From Pleurodeles waltl (Eukaryota; Chordata; Amphibia; Caudata; Salamandridae), in NCBI RefSeq assembly GCF_031143425.1, contig NC_090444.1:1315221324-1315285323 (forward strand): 64,000 bases of DNA, given 5' to 3'. A program made the translations under genes and the position numbers. Shown here piece after piece: positions 1 to 11,972 of this stretch; the first letter of the stretch is position 1; each line of letters opens with the position of its first letter. The notes beneath the pieces were generated by a model. The model worked only from the letters and a program-made list of their open reading frames with translations. It had not been told where the DNA came from and did not search any database.

Positions 1-1278
1 GCCGCAGCGGAAGGCAGCGGATGGGGAAAAAGGCTAAGAGAAAAGACGGTGAGGAGGTGGCGCTGGCAGCGGAGCGGGAAGCGACCTGCCTGCAGAAGCA
101 GAGTCAAGGGTTGCTCCTCGTTACCGCGCCGCGGTTGCCATCAGAGGAGGGGAGGGTGGGAGTGGCAGCTGGGAGGAGGGAGGGCTGGTCGAATGGGAAG
201 GCTTGGGGGTGGGGCCGCAGGGGAAGGCAGCGGCGGGAAAATAACTAAGAGAAAAGACGGTGAGGAGGAGGCAGGAGGGGCCGGAGGGGAAGGCAGCGGC
301 TGGGGAAAAAGACTAAGAGAAAAGACGGTGAGGAGGAGGGGGGAGGCGGGTGGGGCTGCACGGGAAGGCAGCAGCTGGGGAAAAAGACTAAGAGAAAAGA
401 CAGTAAGGAGGAGGGGGGAGGCGGGAGGGGCCGCAGGGGAAGGCAGTGGTGGAAAAATAACTAAGAGAAAAGACGGTGAGGAGGTGGGGGGAGGCGGGAG
501 GGGCTGCAGGGGAAGGTAGTGGCTGGGGAAAAGGACTAAGAGAAAAGACGGTGAGGAGGAGGGGGGAGGGGCCGCAGGGGAAGGCAGCGGCTGGGGAAAA
601 AGACTAAGAGAAAAGCCAGTGAGGAGCAGGGTGAGGAGGGGGAGGAGGGAGGGGTCGCAGGGGAAGGCAGCAGCTGGGGAAAAAGACTAAGAGAAAAGAC
701 GGTGAGGAGGAGGGGGAGGGGCCGCAGGGGATGGCAGCGGCTGGGGAAAAAGACTAAGAGAAAAGACGGTGAGGAGGTGGCGCGGGCGGTGGAGCGGGGA
801 CCGACCTGCCTGCAGAAGCAGGGTCAAGGGTTGCTCCTCGTTACCACACCGCGGCTGCCATAAGAGGAGGGGAGGGTGGGAGTGACAGCTGGGAGGAGGG
901 AGGGCTGGTCGAATGGGAAGGCTGGGGGGGTGGGGCCGCAGGGGAAGGCAGCAGCGGGACAATAACTAAGAGAAATGACGGTGAGGAGGAGGGGGGAGGC
1001 GGGAGGGGCCTCAGCGGAAGGCAGCGGCTGGGGAAAAAGACTAAGAGAAAAGACGGTGAGGAGGAGGGGGAGGCGGGAGGGGCCACAGGGGGAGGCTGCG
1101 GCTGGGGAAAAAGACTAAGAGAAAAGACGGTGAGGAGGAGGGAGGAGGCGGGAGGGGCCGCAGGGGAAGGCAGCGGCTGGGGAAAAAGACTAAGAGAAAA
1201 GACGGTGAGGAGGAGGGGGGAGGGGCCGCAGGGGAAGGCAGCGGCTGGGGAAAAAGACTAAGAGAAAAGACAGTGACC
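1..1278. repeat. G-rich minisatellite with higher-order structure
   Basis: Tandem array of a purine-rich unit of about 67-83 bp, each containing the word CTAAGAGAAAAGAC (14 clear copies, first at 34, last at 1258) followed by GTGAGGAGG runs and GCAGGGGAAGGCAGCGG. One long variant unit (about 211 bp, containing CTGCCTGCAGAAGCAG) occurs near 55-245 and again near 775-966, and most landmarks recur 720 bp apart (34/754, 245/966). The array therefore has a ~720-bp higher-order period. It begins before the window edge. Open frames through it are a by-product of periodicity and base skew. Confidence 0.93.
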
Positions 1279-3040
1279 TAGGAATAGAAAATGTCTGTTT
1301 TGTATGCATTATTTGCCTCTACCCCGAACATAACATCCCCACCTTCATAAGTGAGTCCATGAGCTAATAGATGTTGTGTGAGAGGTTGTCTCATATTTAC
1401 TGGAATTGCTACCTGTTGTGGGTCTGCCATATTTTAGAATGGTAAGTTCAGAGACAGAAACATCAATTTGGGGAAATCATTTTAAGGTTGAAGCTTGAAC
1501 AACCTACAGACTAAAATAGGTACTACCTATTTACCTGAGGAGGTTATTTCCCTAATACTATGGAGGTCTACATATAAGGGAATTAGAATGCCTTTAGCAT
1601 GTGAGAGTTAGAGATATTTGGAAGATCCATTAAGTAGAGTGCATGCCCAACATTGGTGGTGCCATGTCATAGAACTCTTACCATGGAGGTAAGACTGCTT
1701 AATTTCGGGCGGCAGCACCACCGCGTGTGGGTGACTGAGTCAGTCCCACACTGACTGGAAGCTGTTGGTCTGACCTTCTTGGCTAGCTAGCAGCACCTCA
1801 CCTAAACCTAAAAAGTAAAGGTGATTTGTGGCAGCCTTAAAACATGACACTCTGACTCCTCAGGGAAGTCGTTGTGGAACAGAACTTACCCCTTTCTCTC
1901 ATTTGCACAAGTCCCACACATGCAAAGACAGACAGAGAAATGCAGGATTAGTTTGAATACATGTATTGAAGAAATTGCATTATATGATAAAAGGCATGAG
2001 ATGCAATTATTAGGAACATGAAACATAATACTGTAATGATTATGACCTTTAGAGTAAAACATATACACAGTCCCAGCATTCTGACATAATCATGAATCTA
2101 AGAAATTCCTACCTAAACCTCTAGCATCTAACAGGAGAGGATAGCAGTGTTAGCCCTTCTAGTCATACTAGTCCATGAAAGGACCGCCCCAACCCCAAAC
2201 CTGGAAAGCAAGGGTCTGCCTGTGGGCTGCTAGCAGTCCTCCCGGTTAGCTGGAGAGACAAGGCCAAGATCAGCGAAGCTGTTGACAAATTGGCACACAG
2301 CATAAGATGGCTGGCTGAAATGTCCCCTCTAACCTTCTTCTGGCTGTGTGATGTTTACATAACAAAGCATGTTGTATTCTGAGAACAGGCCTGACGTGAT
2401 AATATGTCCATGGCGATAAGGTTGCCTCCATAACTCTTGGACCGGCAATACAAAGTAAACTATTGTGTGCAATGACAGCCTTGAGGAGGGTACAGAGTTA
2501 AAGGATGTGAAGGAAACTAACAATAATGCTTGCGCAGAAAGGCAGCTGATTAGAATAGAAAAAAAACCCTGTTAGAAAGCAAGCTGTACTAAAATATAAC
2601 ACAATTAATTCATTAATAAAATGTGTATATAGGTAAATAGGCATAAGCTGCAGGCCGGAAGATAAAATAAAGGTGCACATGTGATAAAAGGAAACTCACA
2701 ACAGTTTTTGACTCATGGGGATGTATACATCTCCTTGCGGGTGGTCAGAAGCCTGTCGTGGTGTCAGCTGGCACACAGGAAATGCTGAGGCAACCAGGAG
2801 GGCAACCAATAAGGCTGCCATCTGGGTGTATGTCACATTGAATCTGACTTCAGATTTGAGTCAGGTTTAATGAGACAAGTTGTTTGATACCAAACATGAC
2901 ATATTTCAGCAAGGCCATAATGGCATTTTCGGGTGTGCCCGGGGGCCATTCAATTTTATTCTATAAACTGCTGATCATTTATAGTAGTCTTTAATTGAAG
3001 AGGCTATGATAGGGCCATACATGCTTGCACATATATGTTT
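1279..3040. other. No gene recognised
   Basis: AT-leaning unique-looking sequence. Only short open frames occur, without recognisable domains. No TIR, LTR or tandem structure was seen. Confidence 0.5.
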
Positions 3041-3488
3041 ATACTTTTAATATAATGTACTCTGCCCCCGGGGCTCAGGAGACCTACCTTAGGGGTGACT
3101 AGCATAGAAAAGCAGTGCTTTGACCTAGTCACACATGGAGTGTGCAGTGTTGAGTTTGAGCAGTTTACACTGCTCCTACAAACTGCAGTGGCAGGCCTGC
3201 TCACATCTCTTTACTTGGGTCACTCAGGATGGTAGAATAAGTGCTTCAGGCCCTGGTGATCCCTGTAACACCCATGCCCTGGGTACCACTGCTACCATAT
3301 ACTAGGGACATATAAGGGGGTTAAAGTCTTTGCCAACTGGAGATACCAATTTAATCATATCAAATTTAGGGACAGAGCACTGGCGCTGGGGCCTGGTTAA
3401 CAGGTTTCAGTGCACCTCCAGAGTCACAACCAACAGCACTGGGTCAAAAAGTGTGTGGACGACCATACAAAAAGGGCATTTTCGTACA
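3041..3488 (-). mobile_element. Partial LTR-like dispersed repeat
   Basis: The right end reads ...GGGCATTTTCGTACA, so on the minus strand it opens TGTACGAAAATGCCC, a TG start expected of an LTR. The interior (GAGATACCAATTT, GCCTGGTTAACAGG) resembles a dispersed salamander repeat I recognise only loosely. The other end was not found and no TSD could be confirmed, so the boundaries are approximate. Confidence 0.35.
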
Positions 3489-5980
3489 GTAATAACCAAC
3501 GATAACCAATAACACTGATCCACCCACTAACCTTGGGTTCTGGAGCAGTGTGATGCCTGGCGTAAAGTGCCTGAATGCCTCGTCAAGGGTAGTAAGCACT
3601 ATATAATTACAATTGCAATTACAATTTACTTTTGTATCAACCATTGCATTCCTGAACTTTCACAGAAGGATTCAGTTTACCTTTCAGTGGTGTAGTTTAA
3701 TATCGGTCACAATCACTGCAGCAATGGTTCAAACACTCTTGAACTCTGAACTGAATAGTAACAGAGAAAAGATCCACACAAATGGTAGCATAGCACACAG
3801 GACCCAATTTAGAGTTTGAAGGTAACGAGAAATAGGCCACCTTCTGAACAAAGACTGAACAGAGAGCAAAGGCCACCAGCTGAATTTACTCCACAATACT
3901 ATCCCTATTATGAAGGAAATTTAGCCAGTGGGTTATACTTCTTATTTAGAATGTCATCCAGAAATCTGAGGAGCTTTTTTGTACCACCAAACTAAATCCT
4001 AGATAAGTGTCTTACTTGATAGCAACCAATTAACTCAATTGTTATGACATGCACAGTCCCCAGATTACCCAAGCCCAAAAATTCAAACGCTGTGTGCTAA
4101 ATGTAACACCAGTGCTAGCTTTATTTTAAGCACTTGTGATTACATTTTGTACTACACATTTGTGGGGGGTCATAACAGTTAAAATCATGTATGTTTTTAA
4201 ATATTCGACTTTTCATACATGTAAATACAAACCTAGCCTTTTAAAAAATAATAGCTTTGACTGAAAACTCATTTATTGAGCATCATATTGGGTCTTGGTT
4301 CCAAACCTACCACCACCACCTGCATCAAGCCTTCTCTACTCAACATAGCTACCAGCGTAAAGTCAAGAGTACAAATAGATCATTTGGTGAGCCAACTGCA
4401 ATGAAATTGTATCAGAGTCCCTGGGGCACAAGTGGTAAACCACATTACCCATCAGCTATACTGCCAGTATCCCCTGGCTCCCCAGGATCCAGAGAAAAGG
4501 CTTCACCACAGTACATTTCTGTAACTGAGTTTTTAGACAGCACTGCAATAAGACTGATGGAGTCTAATTTAATATCAAACGGGTACGAAGCCTGATCAAA
4601 AATTTACCTTTTAGAGCACTCATAACACTTAGAGTTGCAATGGGCGTGCATTTTGTAAAAACTGGTTTTATTTAAGCATGACCAACAAATAAGGAGAGAA
4701 TTTACAAATTGCCCATTTGTTAGCATAGAAGGGATGGGCATTTGTGTGCTTTCCTAATGTTTCTGTAAAAGTAGAGATTCTTAGAGACTCACAAAAAGGA
4801 AGGTTTTTCTTGTCGATGCCCATATGTGTGTTTGTGTTTTGCCATGATGGCATGCCTGATATTACAGCTTCTTATGGAAAAGTGACATTAAGAATAATAC
4901 ATAATATGCATTAATTAACTTTAGTCCTTGGTAATTACTTTTCACCATGGTCCTTAAGTTATTTTTAACTCGCCTGTGCCATTACGGACAGGTACCAACC
5001 ATATGCAAATCTAACTCGGCCCCGCCTTAAAAGGAACAGTCCAACTTGAACCGCTGCTCCCTATGAACACTGCTTGCTATAGGGCTCAGTTTTGCATAAC
5101 ATCTTCAGCCAGTCCCCAGCTTTTGTAGAAAAGCATTTTTCCACGCTGAAACATGTATTTTTACTTTTTGGCATTGTAAGTATGGACTTCAGGAATTACA
5201 GCCTGCAATTTTGGAACACGGGGTTCCTGACAGCTATGAAAGGCAACTGAGATCCACTTCATGTAGTGCAAATGCAAAATACTAAGTACACGAATGTTGA
5301 AAATCAGAAAAGTGAATGTGGTGCTGTACGGGCAGTGTGTGAAGTGTGTAGCTGTATGCAAAGAAATATAATTAGGCATTATTTAGGGTGAATATACACA
5401 AAATTAAAATGAGCGTTCGCAAAACCTATGAGTGTTGCTTCAATGTTGCAAACTGCATTAATGAGTGCCAGTGCTTGCAAGTGTTGGCACACCAAAGTCA
5501 GACCTACTTCTTTTTTTGCTAATCCTTGTACTTCGCTGCGCTGATACAAATATTAATGCACTTTTGTACTCTTCAACTTTTGACCAAATCTACTCTATTC
5601 TCTTATTTTTTTAATCTACACTTTTTCCGTCCCATTCCCTTCTCTATACCGACCCTGAAAGCTGCATGAGATTCAGCGTTTTAAGATGAAAATCTAAATA
5701 TCTTACTCCATGCATGCAATCTGCAGGATTTATAATTTTTAAACTTGTATTCAAGAATTAAATGATTGAATGTGAAATTTAAAAAAACGTGGAGTAATTC
5801 ATACACGATTTCCCTGACAAGTTTTCAGAACGATTTCTCAAATTGTGCCTTGATCCGGAAGAGGAACTTGTAAGTGGGGCAGACATGTCCACCGCCTCTA
5901 CCTCTGATGACATGAATTACTCATCAGAAAGTAGCGCGATACTGCCGATCTAGAGCAGAGGCGCAAACAGCTCAGATGCA
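3489..5980. other. No gene recognised
   Basis: Mostly AT-rich sequence with short unsupported open frames. I see no transposon ends or tandem arrays. Confidence 0.5.
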
Positions 5981-5995
5981 CCCCCCCCCCCCCCC
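5981..5995 (+). repeat. Poly-C homopolymer
   Basis: A run of 15 C residues, a likely slippage site and a possible assembly-length uncertainty. Confidence 0.9.
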
Positions 5996-6100
5996 AACCA
6001 ACTAGTATACTCGGACACGCAACCAGTGGAATATCACATACACCTGGCTTCCAATGTCCTTATATCCAGAGCTCTTTTATTCATTTTGTTATATTAATTC

Positions 6101-6180
6101 AGCCGGCAGGATGGCTCAGTGAGTTTAACACTGCCCTCAAACACCTGCTCTGACCTTCACCTTAATGAGCGGTGGTAAAT
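6101..6180 (+). mobile_element. Possible tRNA-derived SINE head
   Basis: The stretch contains GGATGGCTCAGTGAGTT, which resembles a Pol III A box. No good B box follows. The gypsy element inserted 26 bp downstream may have separated any remaining part. This is a weak call. Confidence 0.25.
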
Positions 6181-6206
6181 TAAGTAACAATAGACTTGCT
6201 GCCTAT

Positions 6207-6471
6207 TGTTATATTCTTGGCATTATTAACAAGTAATCTTGTGAGGAAAATCGGCGTCAGAAGAGCGTTAAAATAAACACACCACACGCATTGTTAATCG
6301 ATGCCTAACTGCCGTTCTAGCGCGAGCACTAGAATCTTTATTACTGGCTCCCTGACGTCATGAAAACAAACAATCGAAACTGAACATTGAGAGGGGTTTC
6401 TACACGACCGCATACCAGCGGCTAGTGTAGATTACCCCTCACGAAATAAACTATCGGTAGTAAACATAACA
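6207..6471 (-). repeat. Gypsy 3' LTR
   Basis: 265 bp, beginning TGTTATATTC and ending ACATAACA on the plus strand, with a 6-bp terminal inverted repeat TGTTAT/ATAACA. It differs from the other LTR by one base near 6301 (ATCGATG versus ATCGGTG) and one near 6423 (GGCTAGTG versus GGCTCGTG). Confidence 0.96.
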
Positions 6472-6567
6472 CTCAAAATAAAATAACAAATTAACAAAAC
6501 AAAAAAAAAAAAAGAAAAACACTGCAATGCATTAAAAAAATTCCTGAATACTCTAATTGCACACATA

Positions 6568-7198
6568 GGCCCTCATTCTGACCTTGGCGGGCGGCGGAGG
6601 CCGCCCGCCAAAGTCCCGCCGTCAGGTTACCGTTCCGCGGTCGAAAGACCGCGGCGGTAATTCTGACTTTCCCGCTGGGCTGGCGGGCGGTCTCCTTCAG
6701 ACCGCCAGCCAGCCCAGCGGGAAAGAGGCTTCCACGATGAAGCCGGCTCGGAATCGAGCCGGCGGAGTGGAAGCTGTGCGACGGGTGCAGTTGCACCCGT
6801 CGCGTATTTCACTGTCTGCGCAGCAGACAGTGAAATACATGTAGGGGCCCTCTTACGGGGGCCCCTGCAATGCCCATGCCAGTGGCATGGGCACTGCAGG
6901 GGCCCCCAGGGGCCCCGCGACCCCCCCTACCGCCATCCGGATCTCGGCGGTCCGACCGCCGGGATCTAGATGGCGGTAGGGGGGGGTCAGAATCCCCGCG
7001 GCGGTGCAGCAAGCTGCGCCGCCGCGGAGGATTCAATGGGGCCGCGGTACACTGGCGGGACCCCGCCAGTGGTGCCGGTCCGACCGCGGCTTTACCGCCG
7101 CGGTCGGAATCCCCATTGGAGCACCGCCGGCTTGTCGGCGGTGCTCCCGCGGTCCTCCGCCCTGGCGGTCAAAGACCGCCAGGGTCAGAATGAGGGCC
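6568..7198. mobile_element. Foldback Harbinger-type MITE, copy 1
   Basis: 631-bp GC-rich element with termini GGCCCTCATTCTGACC in inverted orientation and a 3-bp target duplication ATA (6565-6567, 7199-7201). Inside is an almost continuous chain of hairpins, for example TTTCACTGTCTGC/GCAGACAGTGAAA (6804-6838), GCCGGCTCG/CGAGCCGGC (within 6729-6773) and GCACCGCC/GGCGGTGC (within 7118-7147). It encodes nothing; frames through it are products of base composition. It lies inside the gypsy element and replaces the end of pol. Copies 2 and 3 are at 18031 and 36551. Confidence 0.93.
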
Positions 7199-10100
7199 AT
7201 AGTCTTTCATTTTAACAGGAGCTGATATTCGGGAACGCAAAGTATATCTATCCCTGCCTCTTCTCAGCACAGTGCCAATCGGGTAAGAACTGTCTAAAGA
7301 CTTGCTAGTAGGCTTCTCTGTAACAACAACATCATCAGATGATTCAGTCTCATCCAGGGGCAAACACAGATCCGCAGCAGGGAGCTTGTCTTGTGCGGGA
7401 GAACCCTGAGTCATACATTCCTTCGGCAGGACAACAGGTGTACTCAAAACTGGCTCCCGAGAATCATGTATGGGCAAATAATAGGGTTTAAAGAAAGATA
7501 TATTCCTAGTCACTATCTCCTTGTCTCGTTGGGCAGTGACCATTGTGCCTTTCACATTCACAACTGTCCAAGGGCTAGCTTCAAATGGGAGCTTGAACTT
7601 GCCTCCTGCATGTCTATTTTTTACTAACACCCAGTCTCCCACTCTCAAACGTCGCACCCAGGCTCTCCTCTTCTTAGACATCCGATCATTCAGCACCTGA
7701 CGACTTCGCAAACGACTGGAAACTTGATCATGAAAACCACTCGAAGCATTCACTTGGGGCAACGTATCTCTCATACCCTGTACACAACACACTTCACTGG
7801 GAATAGCAGCAGTGGTGCCATGGGGAGTCAGGCGGTACTCCCTTAGAAACTCAAACAGAGCACATTCTACATCCTTTTCCTGAGACACTGCAATTCTTAG
7901 CACCTTATTTAAAGTTCTCATAAATCGTTCAACTTCCCCATTAGCTTGAGGCCAGCGAGGGGTGATTTTTCGATGATGAATATCATGTGACACTAAATAT
8001 TCTGAAAACTCATGGCTCGAAAACGGGGGTCCATTATCTGTTCTCAGCTCTTTGAATATGCCATGGGTGGCCATGATTTTTTCTAAACATGGCACAACTC
8101 GATCGGTAGTAGTAGAGGTCAAGACCTCCACCTCTGGGTATTTGGAGAAATCATCTATGGCAACTAGCATATGGCGCCCATCAGGAAGACTGCCTAAATC
8201 CACACTCACTCGATGCCATGGAGTGGGGGGAATTGGTTCTGTTATGATCGGAGCAGGCAAATCAGCAGGTCTGAGGATTTGACATGTGTGGCAATGTTGG
8301 ATCGTCTGTTCTACCCTAGCGTCCATGCCAGTAAACCATACTTTACTTCTCAGTCTCGCTTAGGTCTTTACAATCCCCTGATGGGAGATGTGAGCTAAAT
8401 CAATCGTTCGTTGCTGCAATGCTTCAGGAATCACCAAACGATGACCTCGCAGTAAGCACTCTTCCGGTGACACCACCAACTCTTGGCGAATATTATGCAG
8501 GGAAGACAAAGTTACTTTGGCTTGTGTCGTTCTACGACCCATGTCTTGTTTTAGTAAATGCCACTTTCCATCACGAACACACGATATGGCCAACTGTAGC
8601 ACTTCATCTACTTGGGTGGCCTCTTGAATTTCCTGGATTGAAATGGGACGTGGTCTTGACCGTTCCACCACCAATCTTACGTATTCTTCCACCTCCTCCA
8701 ATTCCTTTTCCTCCTGAGTAGTGAGGGGTCTGGTGTGTCTAGACAGATAATCTGCCGGGTTTTGGGCTCCTGGTCGATACAGCACCACAAATTGATATTC
8801 CTGGAGCTGGAGGACCCATTTTTCTATCCTGGGTGGGGGTTGGGATGTTGACTTATTGAACAGGGGTATCAAAGGCTTGTGATCAGTATTTACTGTGAAC
8901 GGATGGCCATAGATATACAAATGAAAATGACGACAGCCCCAATGAACCGTCAGCGCTTCTTTTTCTATGTGAGAGTAGCGTTGTTCTGTGGTCGTCAAAG
9001 CTCTACTCGCATAGGCTACCGGGGCCCATTCACCATCTGTTCCTTTTTGAGATAAAACTGCTCCCAATCCTACGGGACTGGCATCCACAGATATCTTGGT
9101 GTCTTTAGAAGAGTCAAAATACACCAACGTGGTGTCTGCCGACAACGCCCGTTTAGTCGCTTGAAAAGCATCGTCCTGGCGAGCCGTCCACTCCCACGGA
9201 GTGTGAGTTTTCGTGAGTTCTCTTAATGGCGCCGTGAGAGACGTCAGATTAGGAATAAATCTTCCGCAGTAGGTCACCATTCCTAGAAAACTGCGAACAC
9301 CTGTGACAGAGGTAGGAGGACGTGCCACCTGTATGTCAGCCACTTTTCCTGGATCAGGCCTGACCCCTTGTGTCGAGAAATGATAGCCAAAGAATGCGAT
9401 ATCTCGTTTCAAAAATTCGCATTTCTCCCTGTGTAGTGTCAGTCCATTTTGCCTAAGTCTGTGGAAAGTAGCACGGAGTCTTTTGAGATGCCCTTCCACA
9501 GTAGGGTCATGCACAAGAATATCATCACTCACATTGATGACCCCTTCAAGCCCAGCTAACACACCACAAATCGTGTCCTGAAACACTTCTGCGGCACTAG
9601 CAATGCCAAAACTGAGACGCTTGTACCGCCTCAGCCCCACATGAGTTGAAAATGTTGTTATGGCCCTTGATTCAGGAGAAAGCAACAGTTGGTGATATCC
9701 GGCCCGAAGGTCCATTTTAGAGAACCACCGTGACCCACTTACCTCTGCCACAATGTCATCCACCGTTGGTGTGAGGTGCCGCTCTCTCCGAATGGCCACA
9801 TTCGGCAACCTCATATCCACGCATATGCGCACCTCACCTGGTTGTTTTGGCTTTCGAGTGACAACTATGGGTGACACCCATGGTGTCGGCCCTTCAACTT
9901 TTTCAATAATGCCAGCTTTTTCCAATTTGGCCAATTCCTCTTCCACCTTTGGCCTCAGGTGAAATGCTATGCGTCGATGTTTCAGGGCTACAGGTTCAAT
10001 CGTTTTGTCGATGTGTAGTTTCACTTGTCGCTCCTTCAAACAACCAATGCCTTGGAAGATATCTGCATATTCTTCTTCCAGACTTTCTACGGCACCCACA

Positions 10101-11395
10101 TGAACACTGAAAGCAAAAGTGACTAGTTCCAGTTCCTTAGCCGTGCGACAGCTCAGTAACATCCCTGTTCCAGTTTTTGTGACATACACCTTTGCTCTGG
10201 TAGCAGTGTCCTCATGTACAATGTCTGTCGTGAACACACCTGCCAAAGGAATTGGGGTTGCCGACCCAAATGCATATACCTGCACAGTGGTGGGCCGAAG
10301 TTGGGGACGATTTGGAAGCTGCCGGAATACCGACTGTGCCAGTATATTTATCGAGGCCCCAGTGTCAATGAGAGCAGGCACTTGATGACTATCAATTTTC
10401 ACTGTGCACCTTGGAATTCTCTTCGCCCTACCATTGCCTGGTTGTGTGGTGTGAATAATATACACTGTGCCTTCCGGTTCGTCATCATCATCCATGTCTA
10501 GAACCTCATTCTGTTGTTGGATGGTTTGAGCTTCATGTATCATTTTCCGTCCCCCTGGCTTAGGCTTCTTAGCTGACCTGCATACTTTCACAAAATGGTT
10601 GAGACGTTGACAATTTGTACATTGCTTCCCCATTGCTGGACATTTTCCTTGGTGCGGATACACTCCTCCACACATGTAGCAGGTGCGACCCCCTCCCTCA
10701 GATTTATTCTTTTCTTTTTTCTTTATAGGTGTCGCTGCCACCACTGCGTTCACAGGTTCTGTCTTTATAGGTTTTACAAGTGCTGACTCCATATGGGCTG
10801 CCCTCACACGTGACAATTCCTTGGAGCGCCCCATTGTAAGTATGTCCACCATTGACATGCCTGGGACTTGTAAGATATGTTCCCTGAGCTTGGTAGAGTG
10901 ACAGCCTTGAATAAACTGCGCACGAATCTCGTCAGCTGTATCAGGTAACGTACATGTGCTCGCTAACTCCCTGAGTCGAGCATAGAAAACATCTACAGAC
11001 TCTTCCGGAAGTTGCCTGGCTTGCCTGAGAAGGAAATGCTCATAGTCTGGATTCGCCAATGGCTCGAAATATGCTGTAATTGCACGTTTCATAGTTTGAT
11101 ATGTGAATGGGGGACCATCTTCTACCACCGATTTGCTAACCTTGTGAATCGCAGGCCCTCCCAAATGTAAAAGCATCGGCCTTCTTCTTTCAGGGTGTAT
11201 TGCTGCTGCCTCAAAATAGTTCTCCAAACGCTCCACCCATGTTCTCCATTTGGCAGTATGTGCTGATGGAGGACCATCAATTAGGAATGGTTCCAACGCC
11301 GGGAACAAATTAATGTTGCTGACAGTGTGTACTTGCCAAATAGGGACCACTTGCAACTGACGTTGACGTCCACTCAGTAATCTAAAGTGTCCCAA
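7169..11395 (-). pseudogene. Gypsy Gag-Pol polyprotein, one internal stop
   Basis: A single frame of 1409 codons broken by one TAA at 8360-8362. In the first 1011 residues: Gag, then zinc knuckles near 239-272 (the second, CTNCQRLNHFVKVC, is a perfect CX2CX4HX4C; the first is atypical), protease DTGA near 344, RT near 470-690 with VSDD near 622, and RNase H near 760-890 (SVDAS, KEALTVH, NTDHK). After the stop comes integrase: zinc-binding Cys pair, then catalytic D (SVDLG), D (RTDNG) and E (GEVERF). The stop lies inside the integrase HHCC finger, so it is more likely a mutation than programmed read-through. No ATG is visible at the Gag start; the frame opens at TTG, so the true start may be lost or lie further inside. 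The last codons run into the nested MITE, where the frame stops. Confidence 0.93.
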
Positions 11396-11972
11396 ATACT
11401 CTGTGTTGTGTTCACAGGCACCTAGTTATTTTATTATTTATTTATTTTTTTACCCATCAAATGTGCAGTCCTACTGCCACGCCATGAAAACCTTAAATAT
11501 AGGTTTATTTTTCCATTTCCTCACCTACACTGCCTCAATGTTGTGTCTTCTCCCTGCTCCTGTCACTCATCAAGAGTCCAGTGGCTGCAGCCTCTGTCTG
11601 AATTTCTTGAATAGCGCTCCCCCACGCACTTTCCTCTAATCTCCTGATGGGGGCGTGGTTGTTTTCTTCTTCCTTTCTCTTTTCCTTTTTTTTTTTTTAA
11701 CAACAATTCTCCTGATGAGTTGAACTCACGTCAGCTCCTTCTGCCGCTGAGCGATTTAGAAACACGGCCGACTGCCCATGCTTCTACAGAGTCTACCACT
11801 TGAGAGACTCACCTCCTGAGTTTCTGCTCACCGAACACCTCAAAACGATGTCACATCAGCCACGCACCCGCCTGTTACACCAACACCACAGGCCACTTGA
11901 GGTGAGAAAACAAATCTAAACTGGCATTGATTGGGGTGCGAGGGTCGTATCCCGGTCCTTCGTCGCCAATTT
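11396..11972 (-). other. Gypsy untranslated leader
   Basis: About 575 bp between the 5' LTR and Gag on the minus strand. It contains the primer-binding site next to the LTR and no coding signal. A T-run lies at 11688-11699. Confidence 0.7.
11942..11968 (-). promoter_or_regulatory. Candidate tRNA primer-binding site
   Basis: Four bases inside the 5' LTR, the minus strand reads TGGCGACGAAGG, starting at 11968. Read on plus, the stretch ends CCTTCGTCGCCA. Its last nine bases match the 3' end of a tRNA-Ser of the CGTCGCCA type, and similarity extends loosely into the T-arm (GGGTCGTATCCC). The position and terminal CCA complement are as expected for a PBS. The tRNA identity is from memory. Confidence 0.7.

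Noticed and set aside
49..519. 156-codon open frame in the left-edge repeat
   Set aside because: It follows the tandem repeat period and the extreme G/A bias, and has no ATG at the start.
6809..7225. Several open frames on both strands through the GC-rich foldback element
   Set aside because: They lie wholly in hairpin arms. Arg/Pro/Gly-rich translations reflect base composition and differ between copies.
8360..8362. Programmed read-through stop between RNase H and integrase
   Set aside because: The stop falls inside the integrase zinc finger, not at a domain boundary, so a simple nonsense mutation is more likely.
11700..11790. tRNA gene on minus in the gypsy leader
   Set aside because: A-box- and B-box-like words are present but too close together, and no cloverleaf can be drawn.
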